Below are positions 25,775-34,790 of a stretch of 64,000 bases of DNA, one piece after another. The stretch covers positions 124,001-188,000 of the forward strand of contig JBMNVT010000001.1 in NCBI GenBank assembly GCA_050947015.1, read 5' to 3'. Below the pieces are notes generated by a model. The model was not told the DNA's origin, did no database searches, and was given only the letters and a program-made list of their open reading frames with translations. The stretch's first letter is position 1; every line of letters begins with the position of its first letter. This stretch comes from CAKXIK01 sp050947015. GTDB lineage: Bacteria > Bacillota > Clostridia > Oscillospirales > Acutalibacteraceae. The position numbers and the translations under genes are program-made.

Positions 25775-27058
25775 ATGAGTACGATAGTACAGCTGCGAGA
25801 GAAAATCAGCGACGGCTTGGACGAAACATTGGCGTCGGTTTACTGCGCGGATGCTGCCGGTGTCGCAGTGCAGAAAACACGCTATCTTAAGGCGGTGGAG
25901 TCTTTTGAAAAAATTTTTTCTCAGAGGGACGGGCTTTCGCTGTTCAGTGCGCCCGGTCGTACCGAGATCGGCGGCAATCATACGGATCATCAACACGGGT
26001 GTGTGCTGGCGGCAAGCGTTAATCTGGATGTCATTGCGGTTGTCGCGCCGCGCACGGATACTGTGATCACCATTAAATCGGAAGGGTTTGAAGCCGACCG
26101 GGTAGATATTTCAAACCTTACGCCGCGCAGTGCAGAGGTCGGCTATTCTGCTGCGCTGATCCGAGGTGTCTGCGAAGGCTTTGTTTGCCGCGGATTCCAG
26201 ATCGGCGCGTTTGACGCCTATACCACGTCCAATGTGCTGAAGGGTTCGGGGCTTTCATCCTCCGCCGCATTTGAGGTGTTGGTTGGAACGATCCTGAATC
26301 ATCTCTACAATGACGGAAAAATCGACGCGGTGACTATTGCACAAATTGCGCAGTATGCCGAGCGGGAGTACTTCGGCAAGCCGTGCGGATTGATGGATCA
26401 GACGGCGAGCTCGGTGGGCGGTTTTGTCGCGATTGATTTTGAAAACCCACAGAAACCGGTTGTCCGGCGGGTGAATTTTCAGTTTTCGGACTGCGGTCAC
26501 AACCTTGTTATTGTGGACACCCGTGGAGACCACGCAGACCTGACCGCTGATTACGCGGCAATTGGCGACGAAATGCGCAGTGTGGCGGCATATTTTGGGA
26601 AGGAGTTTCTGCGGCAGGTGAATCCGGCTGCGTTTTATGCGGAGCTTGGTCAGTTAAAAGGAAAGGTCAGCGGCAGAGCGTTGCTGCGTGCAATGCACTT
26701 TTTTTCCGAGAATGAACTGGCGCAGCAAGAGGCGGAAACGCTCGAAGCCGGTGATTTTGAAGTCTTTAAAAAACAGGTTCTGGTTTCGGGTGAATCGTCC
26801 TATTGCCTGTTGCAAAACGTGTTCAGTGTCGCTCATCCCGAACGGCAGGAGGTTCCTCTGGCGCTTGCGCTTTCCAAACGGATGCTTGCGGGGAAGGGCG
26901 CTTGGCGCGTTCATGGCGGGGGCTTTGCAGGAACAATACAGGCTTTTATCCCCGTGGAACTGACGGCAGAGTATTGCCGCACGATGGAATCCGTGTTTGG
27001 CAGCGATTGTTGTCATGTGCTTGCGGTTCGTCCCGTGGGTGCTATAAAAATCGTGTAA
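25775..27058 (+). CDS. galK: Galactokinase
   Basis: 427 residues of the GHMP kinase family. Galactokinase signature APGRTEIGGNHTDHQHG (near 60-76), ATP loop LKGSGLSSSAAFEVL (near 153), GLMDQTASSVGG with the catalytic Asp, and the C-terminal GAWRVHGGGFAGTIQAF motif. Phosphorylates galactose to galactose 1-phosphate, the substrate of GalT (encoded at 41536-43047, not adjacent). Longer than the usual 390 residues by an N-terminal extension of about 40, as in other Clostridia members of the group. Confidence 0.96.
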   Translation: MSTIVQLREKISDGLDETLASVYCADAAGVAVQKTRYLKAVESFEKIFSQRDGLSLFSAPGRTEIGGNHTDHQHGCVLAASVNLDVIAVVAPRTDTVITIKSEGFEADRVDISNLTPRSAEVGYSAALIRGVCEGFVCRGFQIGAFDAYTTSNVLKGSGLSSSAAFEVLVGTILNHLYNDGKIDAVTIAQIAQYAEREYFGKPCGLMDQTASSVGGFVAIDFENPQKPVVRRVNFQFSDCGHNLVIVDTRGDHADLTADYAAIGDEMRSVAAYFGKEFLRQVNPAAFYAELGQLKGKVSGRALLRAMHFFSENELAQQEAETLEAGDFEVFKKQVLVSGESSYCLLQNVFSVAHPERQEVPLALALSKRMLAGKGAWRVHGGGFAGTIQAFIPVELTAEYCRTMESVFGSDCCHVLAVRPVGAIKIV

Positions 27059-27139
27059 CAATCGGTTTTTGATAGATGCAGGTGCCGTTCTGAATGAGAC
27101 GGGTGCTTTTCTGATTAATGAAGGCTAATGGAAGGCAGA

Positions 27140-27182
27140 AAAAATCCGGTGGGGATGCTCGTCATCCCCACCGGATTTTTTC
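27140..27182. terminator. Bidirectional terminator between galK and the MATE region
   Basis: Long perfect stem (AAAATCCGGTGGGGATG with its complement) with a tiny loop and A/T runs on both sides. Confidence 0.88.
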
Positions 27183-27364
27183 TGCCGCCAGCATCTTTAG
27201 CCATAGCCTTACATACCCATCCAATATTGCATCTTCTGAGTAAATTATGAAATTTTTATCGTTATCCATTCTGATTTCAGGCTCATCAAACGTTTCATCG
27301 CAAGGGTTAACAGCATCTGTCAACCAGTTGATCTCGCGGTGTTCGTTCTCGCTTTTTGTGGTTG
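27162..27364 (-). pseudogene. Gene-end remnant downstream of the MATE gene
   Basis: In a minus-strand frame that overlaps the MATE stop, about 60 codons look like real protein (NEHREINWLTDAVNPCDETF, then a Met-Asp-Asn-Asp stretch to KIRWG). No start codon with a ribosome site is found before the MATE frame, and the end runs into the terminator. Best read as the 3' part of a lost gene. Family not recognised. Confidence 0.4.
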
Positions 27365-28735
27365 TTATATATCCTCTGCAAGAATCTTTCGCTTTTTCCA
27401 CTTGCCGGAGAGAAAATATACCATGCCGGGAACTGCGCAGCCGTATGGGGCAAGGGCGTAACCCAGAACAAAACCGTAGAATCCCCAATTCAAGACAATA
27501 CCAAATAGCCAACTCATGCCAATGCGAAGAACCACACCATCCAGTAGTGCCAATACCATGCTGAGCCTTGTATTGCCAATGCCCTGAATGAAGGAGTTGC
27601 TTCCGCGCATCACAGCAAGTGCCGGGAACATCCATAGAATTGCGTGAATAAAGGTCCCGGACATTTGATGTACCGCTGGGTCGTCAGAGAAAATCATGAA
27701 TAATTGCTTTCCAAAAATCAAATACGCTGCCATGGAAATGACAGTCATCATCAGCGAATAAATCCATGTCCAATAGACAACGCTTACGGCCCGCTTCTGT
27801 TGATTTGCGGCAATATTTTGGCTAATCATGGGCAGCGCTGCAAACTGGATACCCTGAGAAATCTTGTTGACAATGTCATCGATGCGGATGCCAACACCAA
27901 AAGTAGCCGAGGCCACTACACCCACATCATTGACCATAGAATTTACATAAAGCATGGAAATGTTGATGCAGCCGGACTGGATCGCCATAGGTGTGCCGAG
28001 GGAAAGAATCATTTTGGTGTAATGACCGCTGATTCGGAAACTGTCACGGCTGAAATCAAAGCCAAATTCTTCTTTATGGCGGAAAAGATACCAGATAGAA
28101 AACAGGAAAGAAACCGCCTGACCGATGATGGTTGCCCATGCAGCACCGGCAACCTCCCATTTGAAAATACCTGTGAATAGGATATCCAGCACTAAATTCA
28201 CTGCGGACGCAATGCAGATAAACAGGAACGGTCGCTTGGAATCTCCCATGCCACGAAGCACAGCGGAAACCATATTATAGCCAGCTGTAAAGACGAGACC
28301 TGCACCACAGATGATCAGATAATCCTCTGCATAGGCATAGGACTCAGCGGGAATGTTCATGATATCTAAAATCCAGTTCTTTGCGCCCAAAAACACAATA
28401 GATAGCACGACTGCAAACAGAGAAATCAAGCTGAACAAGGTGCCGATGATACGGCTCATTTCCTTTCGTTTTCCCGCACCAAAGGCCTGAGATACCAGAA
28501 CCTGTCCACCATTGGAAAAGCCAAAGCAGACCATCGTGGCGAAGTTCAAGATCTGACTGCTTTGTGACACGGCAGCAAGACCTGGAGTTCCCACATATTC
28601 ACCAACGATGATCATATCGATGGTACTGTAAAGCACCTGCAAGGCATTGGATGCCATGAACGGCAGCATAAAAACAAGCAACTGTTTCGGAATGCTACCT
28701 GTTGCAAAACTTTTAGATATGCTTTTTGCGCGCAT
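27365..28735 (-). CDS. MATE-family multidrug efflux protein
   Basis: 456-residue membrane protein with about 12 helices in two homologous halves. N-terminal half begins with PKQLLVFMLPFMASNALQVL and contains VGEYVGTPGLAAVSQS. It is an ion-driven exporter of cationic drugs or metabolites. AAAGGAAG precedes the ATG, and a TTGAAT-16-TATAAT promoter is at 28771-28798. Its codon choice looks less GC-rich than its neighbours, so transfer is possible. Confidence 0.92.
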   Translation of the reverse strand: MRAKSISKSFATGSIPKQLLVFMLPFMASNALQVLYSTIDMIIVGEYVGTPGLAAVSQSSQILNFATMVCFGFSNGGQVLVSQAFGAGKRKEMSRIIGTLFSLISLFAVVLSIVFLGAKNWILDIMNIPAESYAYAEDYLIICGAGLVFTAGYNMVSAVLRGMGDSKRPFLFICIASAVNLVLDILFTGIFKWEVAGAAWATIIGQAVSFLFSIWYLFRHKEEFGFDFSRDSFRISGHYTKMILSLGTPMAIQSGCINISMLYVNSMVNDVGVVASATFGVGIRIDDIVNKISQGIQFAALPMISQNIAANQQKRAVSVVYWTWIYSLMMTVISMAAYLIFGKQLFMIFSDDPAVHQMSGTFIHAILWMFPALAVMRGSNSFIQGIGNTRLSMVLALLDGVVLRIGMSWLFGIVLNWGFYGFVLGYALAPYGCAVPGMVYFLSGKWKKRKILAEDI

Positions 28736-28770
28736 GGTTTGGACACTTCCTTTGGTTACTTGTTGTTTCC

Positions 28771-28798
28771 ATTATAGCAATTTTTTTAAGAAATTCAA
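28771..28798 (-). promoter_or_regulatory. Promoter of the MATE gene
   Basis: Minus-strand TTGAAT (complement of 28793-28798), a 16-base spacer and TATAAT (complement of 28771-28776). Confidence 0.6.
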
Positions 28799-28901
28799 TA
28801 TTCCGCGGGTTCAATGGAACCATGGAGCTTATCAGCACTTTTCAGCATCTAATTCAATAATTGTTTTACTATACTACATTTTCATATGTTTTTCAATTTG
28901 C

Positions 28902-28938
28902 AAAAATCCCCGCACCTCTTTTCAGAAGTACGGGGATT
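28902..28938 (-). terminator. Terminator of ppdK
   Basis: Hairpin AATCCCCGTACTTCT/AGAGGTGCGGGGATT with a GAAA loop and T run on the minus strand, 131 bases after the ppdK stop. The rest of 28799-29068 holds no gene. Confidence 0.8.
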
Positions 28939-29068
28939 CGTTTCAGATATACAGTTCTACCTTACTGTCCTTCCACCGGAGCACGCGGTGCTTGGCGAAG
29001 TCGGAGCAAAGGCATTTCTGTGCATCCTGTTTTGTGAGCGTGAACTCAGCAAACCAGGCGCACGAAAA

Positions 29069-31708
29069 TTATTTCGCAGCCTTCGCTTTGATCGCGGCCT
29101 GTGCAGCGGCAAGGCGAGCGATCGGCACGCGATACGGGCTGCAGGAAACATAGTTCAAACCGATGGAATTGCAGAATTCGATGGAGGACGGATCGCCGCC
29201 GTGCTCACCGCAGATGCCGCAGTGGAGAGCAGAGTTGGCGCCCTTGCCGAGCTCGACTGCCATATCCATCAGCTTGCCGACGCCGGTGGTATCCAGACGG
29301 GCAAACGGATCGGATTCATAGATCTTGTTCTGATAATATGCCGGGAGGAACTTGCCGGCGTCGTCACGGCTGAAGCCAAAGGTCATCTGAGTCAGATCGT
29401 TGGTGCCGAAGCAGAAGAAGTCAGCTTCCTTGGCAATTTCGTCAGCAGTCAGCGCAGCGCGCGGAATCTCGATCATCGTGCCGACCTCATACTTCAGGTC
29501 GCTGCCGGCGGCTTTGATTTCGGCGTCGGCGGTCTTGACAACGATATCCTTGACAAACTTGAATTCTTTGATCTCACCAACCAGCGGAATCATGATTTCC
29601 GGAACAATGTTCCAGTCGGCATGACGAGCTTTAACGGCCAGAGCGGCCTTAATGATTGCTCTGGTCTGCATGGCGGCGATTTCCGGATAGGTGACCGTCA
29701 GACGGCAGCCACGGTGACCCATCATCGGGTTGAATTCATGCAGATCGGCGATGACCTGCTTGATATAAGCGACGGTTTTGCCCTGAGCCTTGGCGAGCGC
29801 TTCGATATCGGCTTCGTCGGTCGGAACAAACTCGTGGAGCGGCGGATCGAGGAAGCGGATGGTGACCGGGTAGCCGCCCAGCGCTTCGAACAGGCCTTCA
29901 AAATCAGCCTGCTGCATCGGCTCGATCTTCGCCAGAGCGGCTTCGCGCTCTTCGACGGTTTCGGAGCAGATCATCTCACGGAATGCGCCGATGCGTTCCG
30001 GCTCGAAGAACATGTGTTCGGTGCGGCAAAGGCCGATGCCCTGTGCGCCGAATGCAGCAGCCTGCTTGGCGTCCTTCGGCGTATCGGCATTCGTGCGGAC
30101 GCCCATGGTCTTGTATTTGTCGGCAAGCTCCATGATGCGGCCGAAATAACCGCTGTTCGGATCAGCCGGAATCGTGGGGATCAGGCAATCGTAAATGTTG
30201 CCGGTGGAACCATCCAGAGAGAGGAAATCGCCCTCGTGGAAGGTCTTGCCCATCAGCGTGAAGCACTTGTTTTCTTCGTCCATCTTGATATCGCCGCAGC
30301 CGGAAACACAGCAGGTACCCATGCCGCGCGCAACAACGGCTGCGTGGGAGGTCTGGCCGCCGCGCACCGTCAGGATGCCCTGAGAATACTTCATGCCTTC
30401 AATGTCTTCCGGAGAGGTTTCCAGGCGGACAAGAACGACCTTTTCACCTTTTTTGCCTTCAACAACGGCGTCTTCGGCAGTGAAAACAATCTTGCCGGCG
30501 GCAGCACCGGGAGAAGCGGCAATACCCTTTGCAATGGCCTGAGCCTTTTTCAGCGCGGCCGGGTCAAACTGCGGGTGCAGCAGCATATCCAAAGATTTTG
30601 CGTCAATCTGCATCAGCGCTTCTTCTTCGGAGATCATGCCCTCGTCGATCAGATCACAGGCGATCTTGATGGCGGCGGCGGCGGTGCGCTTGCCGTTGCG
30701 GGTCTGGAGCATATAAAGCTTTTTGTCTTCAATGGTGAACTCCATGTCCTGCATGTCGCGGTAATGGTCTTCCAACGTCTTGCAAATGCCGAGGAATTCG
30801 TCGTAAACTTCCGGCAGAACTTCCTTCATCTTTTCAATCGGCATTGGAGTGCGCACGCCGGCAACAACGTCTTCGCCCTGTGCGTTCATCAGGAATTCGC
30901 CCATCAGGCCCTTGGCACCGGTGGCCGGGTTACGCGTAAACGCAACGCCTGTGCCGGACGTATCGCCCATGTTGCCGAACGCCATCATCTGAACGTTGAC
31001 GGCCGTGCCCCAGGAATACGGAATATCGTGATCCATACGGTAAATGTTTGCACGGGGGTTGTCCCAGGAACGGAAAACGGCTTTGATAGCCTCAAACAGC
31101 TGTTCCTTCGGATCGTTCGGGAAATCCTTGCCCAACTGGTTCTTGTACTCTGCCTTAAACTGATCTGCCAGTTCATGCAGGTCGTCGGCGGTCAGCTCAA
31201 CGTCATAGGTTACGCCCTTCTTTTCCTTCATGGCGTCGATGAGCTTTTCAAAGTACTTCTTGCCGACTTCCATAACGACGTCGGAGAACATCTGGATAAA
31301 TCTTCTGTAGCAGTCCCATGCCCAACGCGGATTGCCGGATTTTTTCGCGATCACATTGACGACGTCCTCATTCAGACCAAGGTTGAGGATGGTATCCATC
31401 ATACCCGGCATGGAAGCACGAGCGCCGGAACGGACAGACACCAGCAGCGGATTTTCCATATCGCCGAACTTTTTGCCGGTGATCTCCTCCATCTTGCCGA
31501 TGTATTCCATGATCTGCGCCTGAATTTCGTCGTTGATTCTGCGACCGTCCTCATAATACTGTGTGCAGGCCTCGGTGGAAATGGTGAAGCCCTGCGGTAC
31601 CGGCAGACCAATGTTGGTCATCTCGGCCAGGTTTGCGCCTTTGCCGCCGAGCAGCTCGCGCATTTTGGCGCTGCCCTCGGAGAACAGGTAGACATACTTG
31701 TGACTCAT
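29069..31708 (-). CDS. ppdK: Pyruvate, phosphate dikinase
   Basis: 879 residues, full length. The N-terminal nucleotide-binding domain starts YLFSEGSAKMRELLGGKGAN. The swivelling phosphohistidine domain has GGQTSHAAVVARG (catalytic His). The C-terminal PEP/pyruvate domain has GLCRTEHMFF and the catalytic CGICGEHGGDP (Cys near 830). It interconverts pyruvate, ATP and phosphate with PEP, AMP and PPi. AGGAGGT is upstream of the ATG. A PPi-type phosphofructokinase is encoded at 58631, so PPi-linked glycolysis is plausible. Confidence 0.98.
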   Translation of the reverse strand: MSHKYVYLFSEGSAKMRELLGGKGANLAEMTNIGLPVPQGFTISTEACTQYYEDGRRINDEIQAQIMEYIGKMEEITGKKFGDMENPLLVSVRSGARASMPGMMDTILNLGLNEDVVNVIAKKSGNPRWAWDCYRRFIQMFSDVVMEVGKKYFEKLIDAMKEKKGVTYDVELTADDLHELADQFKAEYKNQLGKDFPNDPKEQLFEAIKAVFRSWDNPRANIYRMDHDIPYSWGTAVNVQMMAFGNMGDTSGTGVAFTRNPATGAKGLMGEFLMNAQGEDVVAGVRTPMPIEKMKEVLPEVYDEFLGICKTLEDHYRDMQDMEFTIEDKKLYMLQTRNGKRTAAAAIKIACDLIDEGMISEEEALMQIDAKSLDMLLHPQFDPAALKKAQAIAKGIAASPGAAAGKIVFTAEDAVVEGKKGEKVVLVRLETSPEDIEGMKYSQGILTVRGGQTSHAAVVARGMGTCCVSGCGDIKMDEENKCFTLMGKTFHEGDFLSLDGSTGNIYDCLIPTIPADPNSGYFGRIMELADKYKTMGVRTNADTPKDAKQAAAFGAQGIGLCRTEHMFFEPERIGAFREMICSETVEEREAALAKIEPMQQADFEGLFEALGGYPVTIRFLDPPLHEFVPTDEADIEALAKAQGKTVAYIKQVIADLHEFNPMMGHRGCRLTVTYPEIAAMQTRAIIKAALAVKARHADWNIVPEIMIPLVGEIKEFKFVKDIVVKTADAEIKAAGSDLKYEVGTMIEIPRAALTADEIAKEADFFCFGTNDLTQMTFGFSRDDAGKFLPAYYQNKIYESDPFARLDTTGVGKLMDMAVELGKGANSALHCGICGEHGGDPSSIEFCNSIGLNYVSCSPYRVPIARLAAAQAAIKAKAAK

Positions 31709-31799
31709 TCTTTTGTTTACCTCCTGTGTTTTTGGTTACGGCACTGCTCCGGAAGGTTTTTGAAGCAGCCGTATTCTCATGATATATTTTATCTAAACT

Positions 31800-31829
31800 A
31801 TTATACCAAACGCAAGATAAAAATGCCAA
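31800..31829 (-). promoter_or_regulatory. Promoter of ppdK
   Basis: Minus-strand TTGGCA (complement of 31824-31829), an 18-base spacer and TATAAT (complement of 31800-31805). Confidence 0.65.
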
Positions 31830-31933
31830 TAGTTTTTTAAAAAATATAAAGAAAAATACCTCTAAAAATAAACCCGATTCCGGCGAAAGAGGTAGATGGA
31901 TTCCACAAAGAAGGCAAAATTCCGAAGAAGCAC

Positions 31934-31962
31934 TTGAAAAAGGCGCGTAATCTTGCGATAAT
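31934..31962 (+). promoter_or_regulatory. Promoter of prs
   Basis: TTGAAA 31934-31939, a 17-base spacer and GATAAT 31957-31962. It predicts an unusually long leader of about 240 bases before the prs ATG. Confidence 0.55.
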
Positions 31963-31967
31963 AGAAA

Positions 31968-32209
31968 CGGAAATTGCAGATTGTTGCGCAAGGGGCGTTT
32001 TGTTTTGCGGCGAGCGAGAGAAAGGGATGACATCGCAATGAAGACGGTCGGCAGACGTGGTTGTGCGCGTTCATCAGGGGCAAACTGTATCTGTCTGCTT
32101 TCCGGAGGGCAACATTGGAATGGAAAAGCTGTATGAACCGGAGCCGGGGCGGGACCCGATTGCGGAGGTGCAGCTTTTTTTTCATGCAAATGAACGGGAG
32201 GAAAAACAA
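31968..32209 (+). other. Long 5' leader of prs
   Basis: Predicted untranslated leader. It contains G-rich and T-rich patches. An in-frame reading upstream of the prs ATG (from about 32120, MEKLYEPEPGRDPIAEVQLF) exists but lacks family similarity to Prs. I did not recognise a known riboswitch. Confidence 0.4.
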
Positions 32210-33169
32210 ATGAATTTTCACGGCAAGGATATCAAGATTTTTGCGGCAAACGGCAGCAAGGATGTTGCAGAAGGGATCTGCAACTGCCTGGGGATCAAGA
32301 TGGGCTGTTCCGAGGTTGGGCAGTTCAGCGACGGCGAAATCAGCGTTTCGCTGAAGGAATCCGTTCGCGGCCACGACTGCTTTATTGTCCAGTCAACCTG
32401 CGCGCCGGTCAACGACAATATGATGGAGCTGCTGATTATGATCGATGCGATGAAGCGGGCTTCGGCTGCCCGTATCACCGCAGTGATGCCATACTTTGGC
32501 TATGCGCGTCAGGACCGCAAGGCAAAGCCCCGCGATCCGATCTCTGCCAAGCTTGTCGCCGATCTGCTCACCACTGCCGGTGCCGACCGTGTTTTGACGA
32601 TGGATCTGCATGCGCCGCAGATCCAGGGCTTTTTCAACATTCCGGTGGATAATCTTGTGGGCGCGCCGCTGCTCGCCAGCTACTTCAAAAAGAAAATCGG
32701 TGATCAGAACGAGGATTATGTCGTTGTTTCCCCGGATCTCGGTTCGGTAACCCGCGCGCGCAATTTTGCGACCCGCATCGACTGCCCGCTTGCCATTGTG
32801 GACAAACGCCGCCAGCGTGCCAATGTTTCCGAAGTGATGAATATTATCGGCAATGTGCAGGGTAAAAAAATCATCATTGTCGACGACATGATCGATACGG
32901 CAGGAACGCTCTGCAACGGCGCTGCCGCCATCATCGAAAAGGGCGGTGCAACAGAGGTTTATGCCTGCGCAACGCACGGAGTGCTTTCCGGCCCGGCCAT
33001 CGAGCGCCTTTCTGCCAGCCCGATCAAGGAGCTGGTGCTGCTTGACACGGTGGCTCTGCCGGCGGAAAAGAAACTGGAGAAAATTACGCAGCTTTCCGTT
33101 GCGCCGATTTTTGCGGAAGCCATCGAGCGTATTTATGAGGATAAGCCGGTTTCTCCGATGTTCATCTGA
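32210..33169 (+). CDS. prs: Ribose-phosphate pyrophosphokinase
   Basis: 319 residues. Class I PRPP synthetase: FAANGSKDVAEGIC at the start, the flexible-loop region PYFGYARQDRKAKPRDPIS, MDLHAPQIQGFF, VVSPDLGSVTRARNFA, and the PRPP loop IIIVDDMIDTAGT (near 221-233). It makes PRPP from ribose 5-phosphate and ATP. The ATG at 32210 follows GGGAGGAAA; the reading 51 codons longer is rejected because it lies outside the family. Followed by pth, the common Firmicutes order. Confidence 0.97.
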   Translation: MNFHGKDIKIFAANGSKDVAEGICNCLGIKMGCSEVGQFSDGEISVSLKESVRGHDCFIVQSTCAPVNDNMMELLIMIDAMKRASAARITAVMPYFGYARQDRKAKPRDPISAKLVADLLTTAGADRVLTMDLHAPQIQGFFNIPVDNLVGAPLLASYFKKKIGDQNEDYVVVSPDLGSVTRARNFATRIDCPLAIVDKRRQRANVSEVMNIIGNVQGKKIIIVDDMIDTAGTLCNGAAAIIEKGGATEVYACATHGVLSGPAIERLSASPIKELVLLDTVALPAEKKLEKITQLSVAPIFAEAIERIYEDKPVSPMFI

Positions 33170-33283
33170 CCGGAAGGGCAAAAGCACGAAACAGTGCGAA
33201 ATCAATCGAATCGGACCGAAAAGGCGGGGCGGCACGGCTGTCCCGCCCGTTGTGGTTTATGGAAATCATGGGGGACATAATTT

Positions 33284-33904
33284 ATGACAGGAATTTTTTC
33301 AAAGCTGCTGCAAACGAGTACTCCCCCGGCAGGACCGGTGGAGTGGTTAATTGCCGGTCTGGGCAACCCGGGAAAGGAGTACGAAACAACGCGCCACAAC
33401 GCAGGCTTCCGCGCGCTGGACGCCGTGGCGGAGTCCTGCGGTGCACGCGTTGACCGGCTTAAATTTAAGTCGCTCTGCGGGGAAGCGCAGCTCGGCGGCA
33501 GACGGGTGCTGCTGCTCAAACCGCAAACTTTTATGAACAGCAGCGGAGAGGCGCTGCGCGACGCTGCCGCATTTTATAAGATTCCGCCGGAGCGGATGCT
33601 GGTGCTTTATGACGATATCTCGCTGCAGCCCGGAAAACTGCGTATCCGTTTAAAGGGCAGCGACGGCGGGCATAACGGAATAAAGAGCATCATATACCTC
33701 ACGGGGAAGGACACGTTTCCGCGCGTTAAAATCGGCGTGGGTGCAAAGCCGGATCCGCGCTGGGATCTTGCAGACTGGGTGCTGTCCTCGTGCAAAGGCG
33801 ATGATGCCGCAGCGCTGGACGAGGCTCTTAAAAAAATGCCGGAGGTCTGCGCCTTATTGGTGGAGGGAAAATTCGCCGAAGCAATGAACCGGTTTAATTC
33901 CTGA
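33284..33904 (+). CDS. pth: Peptidyl-tRNA hydrolase
   Basis: 206 residues. Pth motifs: IAGLGNPGKEYETTRHNAGF (catalytic His in the HNAGF segment), LLLKPQTFMNSSGEA and YDDISLQPGKLRIR, then GSDGGHNGIKSII. Releases tRNA from peptidyl-tRNA after abortive translation. An N-terminal extension of about 20 residues precedes the usual start. Sits between prs and a GDPD gene in a co-directional block leading to mfd. Confidence 0.96.
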   Translation: MTGIFSKLLQTSTPPAGPVEWLIAGLGNPGKEYETTRHNAGFRALDAVAESCGARVDRLKFKSLCGEAQLGGRRVLLLKPQTFMNSSGEALRDAAAFYKIPPERMLVLYDDISLQPGKLRIRLKGSDGGHNGIKSIIYLTGKDTFPRVKIGVGAKPDPRWDLADWVLSSCKGDDAAALDEALKKMPEVCALLVEGKFAEAMNRFNS

Positions 33905-33980
33905 CAGATCGTCTTTCGTTAAAATGCCGGAGCGCGTGGAAAGCTTCCCGGGCAAACGGGCAGGGTAAGGAGAAAAAACC

Positions 33981-34790
33981 ATGAGGAAAAAGATCAAAAT
34001 GGCGGCGCATCGGGGTGTTTCGGGCGCTAACATTCCCTGCAACACGCCAACAGCCTTTGAAATCGCGCTGCTGCAGGGTGCGGATATCATTGAACTGGAC
34101 GTTGCGCCCAGTTCAGACGGTGTGTTGTTTGTTTTTCATCCGGGCATGGAGAAGCCTTACCTGACTTGCCCGACGCCAATTGCGCAGATGACTGCAAAGG
34201 AAGTCTCTGCATGGCACTATCGAAATCAGGACGGTGTATTGACGCATTACGGTGTTTCACGGCTAGATGATGTTTTGGAACAGCTCAAGAGCCGCTGTGT
34301 GGTGAATGTGGATAAATTCTGGCATGCGCCGCAGGCGATCGCAGATGCGATCCACCGCCATAACATGGCGGAGCAGGTCATCATCAAAACGCCGGAAAAA
34401 CCGGAATATTTTGATGCGGTGGAGCGTTTTGCCCCTGAAATGGCGTTTATGCCGGTGATCCGCTACCGCGACAGCTGTACGAAAATGCTGCAGAAGCGCG
34501 CACTGCACTGTATCGGCGCGGAGGTTCTGTTTGAAAACGACAGCGATCCGGTTGCCTGCCTGGAATATCTGGAAGAGATGCATCGGGCAGGAATGGATGT
34601 TTGGGTGAATACGATTGTATATGATGAAAAAGAGGTTATTTCTGCGGGACATACCGACGATTGTGCAGTGAACGGAAATCCGGACGCCGGGTGGGGTAAT
34701 CTGATCGATCGGGGATTTGATATTATTCAGACCGACTGGTGTGCCATGCTGCGGCAATATCTGCAAAGCAGAGAGGAGCAAAACCATTGA
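33981..34790 (+). CDS. Glycerophosphodiester phosphodiesterase family protein
   Basis: 269 residues. GDPD barrel with AAHRGVSG (His near the N-terminus), ADIIELDVAPSSDGVLFVFHP (Glu and Asp metal ligands and second His) and the C-terminal GFDIIQTDW. It hydrolyses glycerophosphodiesters to glycerol 3-phosphate and an alcohol. No signal peptide, so cytoplasmic. Its stop codon overlaps the mfd start (TTGA), so translation is coupled. Insertion of this gene between pth and mfd is atypical of the Firmicutes order. Confidence 0.9.
   Translation: MRKKIKMAAHRGVSGANIPCNTPTAFEIALLQGADIIELDVAPSSDGVLFVFHPGMEKPYLTCPTPIAQMTAKEVSAWHYRNQDGVLTHYGVSRLDDVLEQLKSRCVVNVDKFWHAPQAIADAIHRHNMAEQVIIKTPEKPEYFDAVERFAPEMAFMPVIRYRDSCTKMLQKRALHCIGAEVLFENDSDPVACLEYLEEMHRAGMDVWVNTIVYDEKEVISAGHTDDCAVNGNPDAGWGNLIDRGFDIIQTDWCAMLRQYLQSREEQNH

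Noticed and set aside
28886..31840. A 984-residue plus-strand open frame opposite ppdK
   Set aside because: It is the complementary strand of a highly conserved GC-rich gene, where stops are rare by chance. The product has no signal or family pattern, and ppdK is certain.
32057..32209. 51 extra N-terminal residues for Prs
   Set aside because: Not part of the family, and the GGGAGG site places the start at 32210.
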